Counted from the stretch's first letter, positions 1 through 5,731 are shown. The stretch is 5,731 bases of DNA from Methanomicrobiales archaeon (GCA_012520015.1 JAAYPD010000333.1:1-5731), one strand, 5' to 3'. The notes: generated by a model not told the origin, from the sequence alone. Program-made: numbers and translations.

Positions 1-2703
1 ACACGAAACATCTGCACCTCGTGTGGAAAGGCTTTCTGGACTCGTGATCCTGACAGGACGGTATGCGGGGATGCTCCCTGCGAACCATACCAGTTTATTG
101 GAAATCCTATCTTCAGGCCTCACACTGTAGACGAGATGAGAGAGGCTTTCCTTTCATTCTTTGAAAAACAGGGACACACCCGGATTGACAGGTACCCGGT
201 TGCTGCACGCTGGCGTGATGATATTTACCTTACGATTGCATCTATTGCTGATTTTCAGCCTTTTGTCACAAGCGGCGTGGTTCCCCCTCCGGCAAATCCT
301 CTAACCATCTCCCAGCCCTGTATCCGTCTAAATGATCTGGACTCTGTAGGGCGTTCAGGCCGCCATCTTACCTGTTTTGAGATGATGGCTCATCATGCAT
401 TTAACACGGAAGATAAGGAGATTTACTGGAAAGACAGGACGGTAGAGCTTTGTGACCATCTTCTTACTTCGCTTGGTGCAGACAAGGAGATGGTTACATA
501 TAAAGAACACCCGTGGATCGGTGGAGGAAATGCAGGACCCAGCGTGGAAGTTCTGATTGGAGGCCTGGAGGTTGCAACTCTTGTTTTCATGAGCCTTGGA
601 AAGCAGAAGACAGACAAACCTCCTGTTGATCTTGAAGGGACCCCATATTACCCCATGAACCTTCGGATCGTTGATACCGGATATGGGCTTGAGAGGTTTG
701 TATGGGCGTCGCAGGGCTCTCCCACCATTTATGACGCAGTGTTCCCGGAGATGGTCAGTCATGTGATGCAGGAAGCAGGCTTTGGACATCGCCTTCATGA
801 TCCGGATTTCATACATATCCTTGGAGAGAATGCGAAGTTTGCAGGCCTCATGGACATCTCCGGACAGCGGATATTTGAGCTAAGACAAAAGGTGGCTGAC
901 AAAATCGGTATTCCCACAGACAGGCTTGAAAAGATGATTGCACCGGTTGAGAGTGTGTACGCGATAGTCGATCATACCAGATGCCTCTCATATATGCTTG
1001 GGGATTGCATAGTTCCGTCAAATACCAAGGACGGGTACCTTGCAAGGTTAGTCCTTCGCCGGACATTACGGATGATGCGTGAACTCTCCCTGCCTGACGA
1101 CAAGCTTGGAGACCTGATAGAACGACAGATGAAGATCATCGGCATTTCAAAGTTTGAGCAGGATCCTGACGTGGTGATGGAGATAGTTGACCGGGAGGTT
1201 GACAAGTACAGGGCGACAATGGACAGTGGGGCGAGGACGGTTGAGCGGCTTGCACAGACGTACAAGAAAAAGTGTGAGAAGATACCACTTGAGGAGATAG
1301 TCACCTTGTACGACTCTCATGGTATCCCTCCTGACATGGTAAAGGATCTTGCAACAGCCCAGGGAGCGGTAGTTGATCTGCCTGATGATTTCTATTCCAG
1401 GATTGCAAACATGCACTCAGAGTCAGAGGAGGTTCAGGAGAAAAATCCGCTCTATGACTATCTTGACAGCCTGTCCCGCCTTCCTGAAACAAGGAAATTA
1501 TTTTACGAACGTCCTGGATCGATGGAATTTGAAGCCCGTGTCCTTGAGATATTTGACGGTCGGTACATACTTCTCGACCAGACGCTGTTTTATCCGGAAG
1601 GAGGAGGACAGCCGGGTGACACAGGTCTTTTTCTGACACCTGACGGCCTTACAGTTCGTGTCTGTGATACCATTAAGCTTGGAGAGTCGATTCTGCACCG
1701 GATTGAAGGAGGTAATGTGAGAAAAGGGGATATGGTGCGTGGTATCCTTGATGAAGATCGAAGATTATCCCTGATGCGACATCACACAGCAACCCATATT
1801 CTCCTTCATGCAGCTAAGGAAGTGCTTGGTGCCCATATACACCAGGCCGGGGCACAGAAAGGTGAATACAGTTCACGGATTGATATCCGGCATTATAAAC
1901 ACATTACTCCTGAAGAGATAAGGAAGATAGAAGTTGTGGCAAACCGGCTGGTAATGGCCAACACCCCGACTTCCATAGCATGGGAAGACAGAACTGATGC
2001 TGAGCAGAAGTATGGCTTTTGCCTGTACCAGGGAGGTGTTCCTCCAGGATCACAGATCCGTGTTGTCAAGGTTGCCGGAGATATTGAAGCATGTGCCGGA
2101 ACGCATTGTGCCCATACCGGTGATGTGGGGACTATATCAGTCATTCGTGTAGAACATGTCCAGGATGGTGTCGAGAGGCTTGAATTTGCCGCTGGTATTG
2201 CTGCAATTCAGCATAAACATCACCAGGAGGATCTCTTAAACCGGTCAGCAGAGGCTTTTTCCGTGCAGGTTGAAGCTCTTCCTGCGACCTCGAAACGATT
2301 CTTTGACGAATGGAAGGATCAGAGAAAAGAGATTGAACGCCTTTCTGCCAGGATCAGTGAGATGGAGCTTAAAAATCTCAAGACACAGGATTACAATGGT
2401 GTACCGGTTCTGGTAAAACGCCTGGATCTTCCAAACCCTGAGCTGGTGAAAGTTGCAACCGGAATTTCTGATACCGGTGGCATTGCCATACTAATCGCCG
2501 GTGGAGATACTGCCAGGGTTGTTGTCTCTTCTGGTCATAAGGATATCAAATCTGGTGAAGTTATCGCCGCTGTCTGTGCAGTCCTTGGTGGAAAAGGTGG
2601 AGGAAAACCTGCCCTTGCCCAGGGAGGCGGTCCTGATGTATCCAGGATTGATGAAGCACTGGTGACTGGGGAGAATTTTATCAAAACGGCCCTGAACCTA
2701 TGA
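1..2703 (+). CDS. alaS: Alanyl-tRNA synthetase, archaeal type (5' end missing)
   Basis: Charges tRNA-Ala with alanine in the cytoplasm and hydrolyses mischarged Ser- or Gly-tRNA-Ala. The frame is open from base 1, so the ATG at 136 is internal. The 45 codons before it encode a CxxC (codons 5-8) and a second Cys pair (22 and 27), then DPDR and YQFIGNP, as in the N-terminal extension of archaeal AlaRS. Class II motif 2 (CFEMMAHHAF, from codon 125) and motif 3 (GYGLERF, from codon 227) form the aminoacylation core. The editing domain keeps its zinc ligands: HTATH at 1783-1797 and CAGTH at 2092-2106. A DHHA1-type C-terminal domain ends in a Gly-rich GGKGGGKPALAQGGG block at 2587-2631. The 900 visible codons are near the usual 890-920 of archaeal AlaRS, so probably few residues are missing. 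No stop or frameshift interrupts the frame. Stop is TGA. The following gene is convergent, so alaS ends its transcription unit. Confidence 0.97.
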   Translation, partial: TRNICTSCGKAFWTRDPDRTVCGDAPCEPYQFIGNPIFRPHTVDEMREAFLSFFEKQGHTRIDRYPVAARWRDDIYLTIASIADFQPFVTSGVVPPPANPLTISQPCIRLNDLDSVGRSGRHLTCFEMMAHHAFNTEDKEIYWKDRTVELCDHLLTSLGADKEMVTYKEHPWIGGGNAGPSVEVLIGGLEVATLVFMSLGKQKTDKPPVDLEGTPYYPMNLRIVDTGYGLERFVWASQGSPTIYDAVFPEMVSHVMQEAGFGHRLHDPDFIHILGENAKFAGLMDISGQRIFELRQKVADKIGIPTDRLEKMIAPVESVYAIVDHTRCLSYMLGDCIVPSNTKDGYLARLVLRRTLRMMRELSLPDDKLGDLIERQMKIIGISKFEQDPDVVMEIVDREVDKYRATMDSGARTVERLAQTYKKKCEKIPLEEIVTLYDSHGIPPDMVKDLATAQGAVVDLPDDFYSRIANMHSESEEVQEKNPLYDYLDSLSRLPETRKLFYERPGSMEFEARVLEIFDGRYILLDQTLFYPEGGGQPGDTGLFLTPDGLTVRVCDTIKLGESILHRIEGGNVRKGDMVRGILDEDRRLSLMRHHTATHILLHAAKEVLGAHIHQAGAQKGEYSSRIDIRHYKHITPEEIRKIEVVANRLVMANTPTSIAWEDRTDAEQKYGFCLYQGGVPPGSQIRVVKVAGDIEACAGTHCAHTGDVGTISVIRVEHVQDGVERLEFAAGIAAIQHKHHQEDLLNRSAEAFSVQVEALPATSKRFFDEWKDQRKEIERLSARISEMELKNLKTQDYNGVPVLVKRLDLPNPELVKVATGISDTGGIAILIAGGDTARVVVSSGHKDIKSGEVIAAVCAVLGGKGGGKPALAQGGGPDVSRIDEALVTGENFIKTALNL

Positions 2704-2771
2704 GGGTTCAACTGCCCTGTAACCAGCTTTGATAATCTTTGCAAAAAAAGCAGGGTGTAATCAGATTATCA
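2704..2771. terminator. Convergent intergenic region, probable bidirectional terminator
   Basis: Separates alaS (+) from the surface protein gene (-). Seen: TGATAATCT at 2730-2738 and its exact complement AGATTATCA at 2763-2771 form a 9-bp stem with a 24-base loop; the second arm covers the stop codon of the minus-strand gene. CCCTG at 2715-2719 pairs with CAGGG at 2751-2755. On the minus strand a run of seven T (A7 at 2743-2749) follows the surface protein gene; on the plus strand T-rich bases at 2773-2781 follow alaS. Archaeal termination relies mainly on U-tracts, so the T runs are the stronger evidence and the stems are supporting only. Confidence 0.5.
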
Positions 2772-3635
2772 TCTTCTTTTTCCGACAACAAGGATAAAAC
2801 AGCCAATTCCCAGTAATCCTGTTATTAATTCAGGGGAAGCCTGTGTCTTTGTAGGAGCTGGTGTAACTGGTGTTTCCGGAACCGGTGTTTCGGGTATGTC
2901 CGGAGTTATCAGTCTCTCTATCGTTGGTTCCGGGGTAATGACCTCAGTCTCTTCAGGTGTGGGCCCTGTGATGGTAAACTGGTATTCTCCGATGTAACTG
3001 TTCTTGTCAGAAATTCCAGCCTGGTAATCTCCCGGATAAGGAACCGGAATTGTTGTTGAAAAGTCTCCCGAATTGTCGGAAAAACCCTTCTTTGTAATAA
3101 CCTGTTCAGGCCCGTAGGTGTAGTTATCCGGGCCAAAGACGCGGATTGTGAGTACTCCGTCACCAATGCCTTTCATTCTCCCGGTTATAGTAAGCCCTTG
3201 GGAAAGAGGCTGTGTTTGTGGGGATGTGATGGTAATCTCATCAGATCTGTCTGTTACCTGGACGATTTTTCTGATTACTGATGATGATCCAAGTTGCCGC
3301 TCGACAAATAGTTCATTGTCATAGATGATGTTATGGACTTCAACCTTGTACTGTCCACGTTCAAGATGTCTTGTATCAAAATCAGCCCTGAACGTCTGTG
3401 TCCGGTCTACGATCACCCTTGTCCTGGCGACTTCACCGGCTGTATACTTTGAATAAAAGAGAACAAGGTCAAAGTAGGAATCTTCAGGAAATGATGTTGT
3501 TCCGGTTACAAGAATCGGATTTCCTTTGATCACCGATTTTGGCGTATCAATTGTTATGATGTATCCCTGCACAAGCCCGGTTGCACAGATGATAAGAAAG
3601 GCAAGACATATGAAAGTCAACCGGTATGGTTTCAT
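2769..3635 (-). CDS. Secreted, membrane-anchored surface protein of unknown function
   Basis: A 288-residue protein whose family I cannot name. Residues 1-24 look like a Sec signal peptide: basic MKPYR, a hydrophobic core, and a likely cleavage after VQG. Two beta-rich segments follow, about 27-128 and 132-223. Each opens with an ITI-x-(T/S)P strand and then a (V/I)TG strand, suggesting two tandem Ig-like sandwiches. An NYT sequon at 171-173 could be N-glycosylated. Residues 225-265 are a Pro/Thr/Glu-rich stalk with PETPV twice. The C-terminus is SPEL, a hydrophobic helix (270-284) and a final KRR. This tripartite tail resembles archaeosortase-type sorting signals (PGF-CTERM and relatives), but the exact PGF motif is absent, so it may simply be a membrane anchor. 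The ATG at 3635 is chosen because it gives a complete signal peptide and lies about 25 bases from a TATA box. There is no ribosome binding site before it. A role in the cell envelope is inferred from architecture only. Confidence 0.88.
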   Translation of the reverse strand: MKPYRLTFICLAFLIICATGLVQGYIITIDTPKSVIKGNPILVTGTTSFPEDSYFDLVLFYSKYTAGEVARTRVIVDRTQTFRADFDTRHLERGQYKVEVHNIIYDNELFVERQLGSSSVIRKIVQVTDRSDEITITSPQTQPLSQGLTITGRMKGIGDGVLTIRVFGPDNYTYGPEQVITKKGFSDNSGDFSTTIPVPYPGDYQAGISDKNSYIGEYQFTITGPTPEETEVITPEPTIERLITPDIPETPVPETPVTPAPTKTQASPELITGLLGIGCFILVVGKRR

Positions 3636-3654
3636 ATATAGAATTTTGCCGATC

Positions 3655-3665
3655 TTCTATATTGC
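3655..3665 (-). promoter_or_regulatory. TATA box for the surface protein gene (leaderless)
   Basis: The minus strand reads CAATATAGAA, centred near 3660. The ATG begins at 3635, 25 bases downstream, which is where an archaeal transcript starts relative to its TATA box. No purine-rich ribosome binding site precedes the ATG. A leaderless mRNA is therefore likely. A second TATA-like string, CTATAT, directly abuts the ATG and is too close to serve as the promoter. Confidence 0.5.
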
Positions 3666-3748
3666 GATAGTGGATGATGCAGCATGCTTATGGCGGGAAA
3701 AATTCCATGCAGATGGACAAATCTCCTGCACTTTTGCAGACAGTTTTG

Positions 3749-3760
3749 CTATATTAAAAA
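3749..3760 (+). promoter_or_regulatory. TATA box for the membrane protein gene (leaderless)
   Basis: CTATATTAAAAA lies 15-26 bases before the ATG at 3775. With the usual archaeal spacing of about 25 bases from box centre to start point, transcription would begin at or within a few bases of the ATG. There is no Shine-Dalgarno sequence between the box and the ATG, which agrees with a leaderless message. The remainder of the 139-base divergent gap (3666-3748) holds no gene that I can support. Confidence 0.5.
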
Positions 3761-3763
3761 CCA

Positions 3764-3773
3764 TACTATAGTA
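3764..3773. promoter_or_regulatory. 10-bp perfect palindrome just before a start codon
   Basis: TACTATAGTA is identical to its reverse complement and ends one base before the ATG at 3775, between the TATA box and the predicted start point. A protein bound here could block transcription initiation. A palindrome this short and AT-rich also arises by chance, so only the sequence itself is certain. Confidence 0.25.
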
Positions 3774-3774
3774 C

Positions 3775-4512
3775 ATGAATGCAATATCCTGGCAGGCAAG
3801 ACTTGGAATGTTACTGGTAAGCTGTTCCATAATCGTTTATCTTACAAAAATCACCTTGATTGACAACATTCCTGGAACTATTGAGTATATCTTCAATTCT
3901 TTCGGGTTTCTTTTTATCAATGTCCTGCTTGTCACCCTTGTAATCAACGAACTACTTTCGCGCCGCGCAAGAAATGCAAGGCTTGAAAAACTGAATATGG
4001 TGATTGGGATCTTCTTTACTGAAGTTGGAAATGAGATGTTAAAACGTATTATTCCGAACGATCCCGAGTCCGACGCCTTTGGCCCTGATTTCATCCTGCA
4101 GGGGAAGAAGTTTTTGGACGTAAAAGCAATGCAAAAGGTGGTATCAGGCCACCGGTTCCATGTAAATCATGAGAGGATAATCTTCCTGGAATTGCGGGAA
4201 TTTTTACAGGAGAAGCGTAACTTTCTCCTGAGACTTATGGAAAACCCGGTAATGCTTGAGCATCAGAGTTTTACTTCCATGCTTCAATCCGCATTTCACC
4301 TTACTGCTGAGCTTGGGCTTCGTGAAGATCCTGTAAATCTTACCCTATCAGATAAGACACATCTTGCTGGAGATATTAGCAGGGTATACTGTGCACTGAC
4401 TTATGAGTGGGTCTGTTACATGGATTACCTTAGCCGTAACTATCCGTACCTTTATTCACTCGCAGTCAGGACAAACCCTTTTGATCCAGGGGTGCAGGTT
4501 GAAGTTGTATGA
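3775..4512 (+). CDS. Membrane protein of unknown function, two N-terminal helices
   Basis: A 245-residue protein I do not recognise. Two hydrophobic segments, about residues 10-29 and 39-61, form a short hairpin. The basic run RRARNAR (63-69) follows the second helix; by the positive-inside rule this puts both the N-terminus and the large C-terminal part (62-245) in the cytoplasm. That part is predicted by eye to be mostly helical, with charged amphipathic stretches at 66-92 and 132-156, and no catalytic motif I can identify. Residues 222-237 (NYPYLYSLAVRTNPFD) are dense in aromatic residues and prolines and look like a conserved family signature. Histidines at 126, 129, 132, 163, 175 and 196 are scattered and do not form a clear metal site. 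The ATG at 3775 is supported by the TATA box upstream; Met12 is an alternative but would cut into the first helix. The gene is monocistronic: its upstream neighbour is divergent and its downstream one convergent. A role as a scaffold or signalling anchor is possible but unsupported. Confidence 0.85.
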   Translation: MNAISWQARLGMLLVSCSIIVYLTKITLIDNIPGTIEYIFNSFGFLFINVLLVTLVINELLSRRARNARLEKLNMVIGIFFTEVGNEMLKRIIPNDPESDAFGPDFILQGKKFLDVKAMQKVVSGHRFHVNHERIIFLELREFLQEKRNFLLRLMENPVMLEHQSFTSMLQSAFHLTAELGLREDPVNLTLSDKTHLAGDISRVYCALTYEWVCYMDYLSRNYPYLYSLAVRTNPFDPGVQVEVV

Positions 4513-4546
4513 AATCCTGTAATTTTTTCCAAAATGTGGGTTCTAT
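4513..4546. terminator. Short convergent gap with T6 tract
   Basis: Only 34 bases separate the stop codons of the membrane protein gene (+) and the ferritin gene (-). A run of six T at 4523-4528 lies 11 bases after the plus-strand stop and could serve as a U-tract terminator. On the minus strand only four T (4531-4534) follow the ferritin stop. I see no strong hairpin, so some read-through into antisense is plausible. Confidence 0.35.
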
Positions 4547-5092
4547 TTATGCTGGTGATGTTCCGGGAGGTACGTATGTCCTTGTTCCAAGCTCCTTATC
4601 AAGCATATAGAGTAGTCCGGCACCTTTCTCCTGGCTTATCATCTTTAGCTGATCCAGGATATTCCTTGCATTCTCCTCTTCTTCAACCTGCTCATTGACA
4701 AACCACTGCAAAAAGTTCACCGTCGCGTGGTCTTTTTCAGATATAGACAGGTCCACCAGGTCATTAATAAGGCCTGTAACTTTTATTTCGTGTGCCATCT
4801 GTGTTTCAAATACATCTTTTGCATCTGTCCAGTCTGCCTTGGGAGCATCGATCTGTTTCATCACTGCCCGGCCTCCACGAGCCAGAACGTAATCAAAGAT
4901 CTTTAATGCATGATCCCGTTCTTCCATCGCCTGTATCCGTTCCCAATTTGCAAATCCCCTAAGACCTGCATAGTCAAACCATGCCGACATTGAAAGGTAA
5001 AGGTAGGCAGAGTAGAGTTCAGCATTTATCTGCTCATTTAATGCTTTTTCAACTTCAGGATTCATTCCGCTGGCAGGTCCAGGGTTTCTCAT
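4547..5092 (-). CDS. ftn: Non-haem ferritin (FtnA type)
   Basis: Oxidises Fe(II) and stores it as a ferric mineral inside a 24-subunit cytoplasmic shell, supplying iron and limiting Fenton damage. The sequence aligns by eye with E. coli FtnA: NEQINAELYSAYLYLSMSAWF, EERDHALKIFDY, and NFLQWFVNEQVEEE. Numbering from the start chosen here (181 residues), the ferroxidase residues are all present: Glu25, Tyr32, Glu58, His61, Glu102, Gln135 and Glu138. The acidic cluster forming the third iron site of FtnA (Glu57, Glu134, Glu137, Glu138) is also kept. There is no haem-ligand Met in the bacterioferritin position that I can identify. The open frame extends to an ATG at 5107, but the TATA box at 5114-5121 would start the transcript near 5092, exactly at the next in-frame ATG, so I prefer that start. 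A third ATG at 5065 begins MNPEVEKALNEQ, which matches the usual ferritin N-terminus and is a good alternative. The tail TYVPPGTSPA is slightly longer than in FtnA. Confidence 0.95.
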   Translation of the reverse strand: MRNPGPASGMNPEVEKALNEQINAELYSAYLYLSMSAWFDYAGLRGFANWERIQAMEERDHALKIFDYVLARGGRAVMKQIDAPKADWTDAKDVFETQMAHEIKVTGLINDLVDLSISEKDHATVNFLQWFVNEQVEEEENARNILDQLKMISQEKGAGLLYMLDKELGTRTYVPPGTSPA

Positions 5093-5108
5093 CTTATTTG
5101 GAGGCATA

Positions 5109-5128
5109 ACAGGTTTTTATACACCTGT
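5109..5128 (-). promoter_or_regulatory. Ferritin TATA box inside an operator-like palindrome
   Basis: The minus strand carries TATAAAAA (5114-5121), the clearest TATA box in the window. It is enclosed by perfect 6-bp inverted arms, ACAGGT at 5109-5114 and ACCTGT at 5123-5128, with the dyad centre (5118.5) within one base of the box centre. A dimeric regulator bound here would exclude TATA-binding protein. Iron-dependent repression is an attractive inference for a ferritin-linked site, but ferritins are more often induced by iron, and the site does not match a DtxR-type box (TTAGG...CCTAA) beyond the AGGT/ACCT core. Confidence 0.5.
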
Positions 5129-5184
5129 ATGTTTTTAGTTTTTTCTAATATTCTAAGAACTTAACCAAAATCCGTTTCCTATGC

Positions 5185-5194
5185 TTTTTATATG
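5185..5194 (+). promoter_or_regulatory. TATA box for the glutamate dehydrogenase gene
   Basis: TTTTTATATG, centred near 5190, is a good archaeal box A. It predicts a transcript start near 5216 and a 5' leader of about 55 bases before the ATG at 5272, in contrast to the leaderless neighbours. The bases between this box and the ferritin promoter (5129-5184) are AT-rich, with an 8-base direct repeat start TTCTAA at 5143 and 5151, and hold no gene I can support. Confidence 0.55.
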
Positions 5195-5225
5195 TAAGAG
5201 TGATGTACCTGTTTTGTCAATCGTG

Positions 5226-5243
5226 TTCTATCATAAGATAGAA
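5226..5243 (+). promoter_or_regulatory. Perfect hairpin dyad in the gdhA leader
   Basis: TTCTATC (5226-5232), loop ATAA, GATAGAA (5237-5243): a perfect 7-bp stem with a four-base loop. It sits about ten bases after the predicted transcript start and 28 bases before the ATG. It could be a DNA operator acting as a roadblock or an RNA stem in the leader. No T-run follows it, so it is not an attenuator of the usual kind. It does not match the NrpR nitrogen operator GGAA-N6-TTCC. Confidence 0.45.
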
Positions 5244-5260
5244 GATGGTAGTTCGTAACA

Positions 5261-5265
5261 GGGAG
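5261..5265 (+). promoter_or_regulatory. Ribosome binding site of gdhA
   Basis: GGGAG, with GGAG at 5262-5265 complementary to the 16S rRNA 3' end, stands six bases before the ATG at 5272. This fixes the start codon and is the only convincing Shine-Dalgarno site before a gene start in the window. Confidence 0.6.
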
Positions 5266-5271
5266 AGTATA

Positions 5272-5731
5272 ATGTCAAAGGTTAATCCGTTTGAGATGGC
5301 TCAGCAGCAGCTACTGGACTGTGCAAAGATCCTGAAACTGGAGCAGGACGTTGTGGACATCCTGATGCAGCCACAAAAACAGATCCAGGTCTCTATTCCG
5401 GTAAGGATGGACGATGGAACCACCCGGATTTTCCAGGGATTTCGTGTGCAGTATAATAATGCTCTTGGTCCGTACAAGGGTGGCATAAGGTTTCATCCTG
5501 ATGAAACAATAGACACGGTTCGTGCACTTGCAGCCTGGATGACCTGGAAAGGGGCCGTTCTTGGCCTGCCTCTTGGTGGAGGAAAAGGAGGGATTGTCTG
5601 TAATCCCAAGGAGATGTCCGAGGGTGAACTGGAGCGGTTAAGCCGTGGTTATATTCGTGCACTCTGGCAGGACATCGGACCAGACATTGACATTCCGGCA
5701 CCTGATGTATACACAACCGGCCAGATAATGG
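5272..5731 (+). CDS. gdhA: Glutamate dehydrogenase, hexameric type (3' end missing)
   Basis: Interconverts 2-oxoglutarate plus ammonia and glutamate with NAD(P)H, linking carbon metabolism and ammonia assimilation in the cytoplasm. Only 153 codons of roughly 415 are in the window, covering most of the substrate-binding domain. The sequence closely follows archaeal GDHs such as that of Pyrococcus: MDDG, FxGFRVQYN, GPYKGGIRFHP, LAAWMTWK, LPLGGGKGG, and DIPAPDVYT. The active-site residues are present: substrate lysines Lys69 and Lys93, catalytic Lys105, and Asp145, equivalent to Lys89, Lys113, Lys125 and Asp165 of Clostridium symbiosum GDH at a constant offset of 20. The Glu/Leu/Phe/Val dehydrogenases share this domain, but the strong match to archaeal GDH around the lysines favours glutamate. 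The Rossmann domain that decides NAD or NADP use lies outside. The start has a good ribosome binding site. Ferritin is divergent, 164-179 bases away depending on its start. Confidence 0.93.
   Translation, partial: MSKVNPFEMAQQQLLDCAKILKLEQDVVDILMQPQKQIQVSIPVRMDDGTTRIFQGFRVQYNNALGPYKGGIRFHPDETIDTVRALAAWMTWKGAVLGLPLGGGKGGIVCNPKEMSEGELERLSRGYIRALWQDIGPDIDIPAPDVYTTGQIM

Noticed and set aside
136..138. ATG at 136 as the start of alaS
   Set aside because: The frame is open back to base 1 and the upstream codons encode conserved archaeal AlaRS sequence with two cysteine pairs, so this Met is internal.
1301..1639. Long antisense open frames within alaS
   Set aside because: They mirror a strongly conserved coding gene, and their translations are rich in Cys, His and Ser without recognisable domains, as expected of shadow frames.
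3696..3706. GGAA-AAA-TTCC as an NrpR nitrogen-regulation operator
   Set aside because: The known operator in Methanococcus has a six-base spacer; here it is three, and the neighbouring genes have no evident nitrogen role.
3677..3712. ATGCAG repeated at 3677 and 3707, with CCAT-GCAG-ATGG at 3705-3716
   Set aside because: The units are short and the arms only four bases; nothing separates them from chance in a 139-base gap.
3526..3771. An 81-codon plus-strand open frame across the divergent promoter region
   Set aside because: It runs antisense through the signal peptide of the surface protein gene and across both promoters, has no promoter or ribosome binding site of its own, and its translation looks like no protein family.
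5393..5716. Antisense open frame of 107 codons within gdhA
   Set aside because: The opposite strand encodes unmistakable glutamate dehydrogenase motifs over the same bases; this frame has no independent support.

Overview
The window reads as ordinary chromosomal DNA of a methanogenic archaeon, most likely of the order Methanomicrobiales (a Methanospirillum-like organism is my best guess). Three things point there. The alanyl-tRNA synthetase is of the archaeal type. The promoters carry archaeal TATA boxes placed about 25 bases from start codons, with no bacterial -35/-10 pairs. The surface protein has a Pro/Thr-rich stalk followed by a C-terminal membrane tail, a design common in methanogen envelopes. 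The genus is inference; no 16S rRNA or methanogenesis gene is present.

Layout. (1) 1-2703, +: alaS, cut at its 5' end. (2) 2704-2768: a short convergent intergenic stretch rich in inverted repeats, probably a two-way terminator. (3) 2769-3635, -: an exported, membrane-anchored surface protein of unknown function. (4) 3636-3774: a divergent promoter region with a TATA box for each neighbour; both boxes lie so close to the start codon that both mRNAs are probably leaderless. (5) 3775-4512, +: a two-helix membrane protein of unknown family. (6) 4513-4546: a 34-base convergent gap. (7) 4547 to about 5092, -: a non-haem ferritin with a complete ferroxidase site. (8) 5093-5271: a second divergent promoter region. 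An ACAGGT-N8-ACCTGT palindrome encloses the ferritin TATA box, and a perfect 18-base hairpin dyad lies in the presumed 5' leader of the next gene. (9) 5272-5731, +: the N-terminal third of a glutamate dehydrogenase, cut by the window end.

The genes alternate in strand and do not form one operon. They cover tRNA charging, cell surface, iron storage and nitrogen assimilation, with no evident shared pathway. I see no mobile element, CRISPR array, tRNA or rRNA. The parts most worth following up are the two divergent promoter regions: the operator-like palindrome on the ferritin TATA box, the hairpin before the glutamate dehydrogenase gene, and the unrecognised membrane protein. I did not find convincing evidence of a new multi-gene system.
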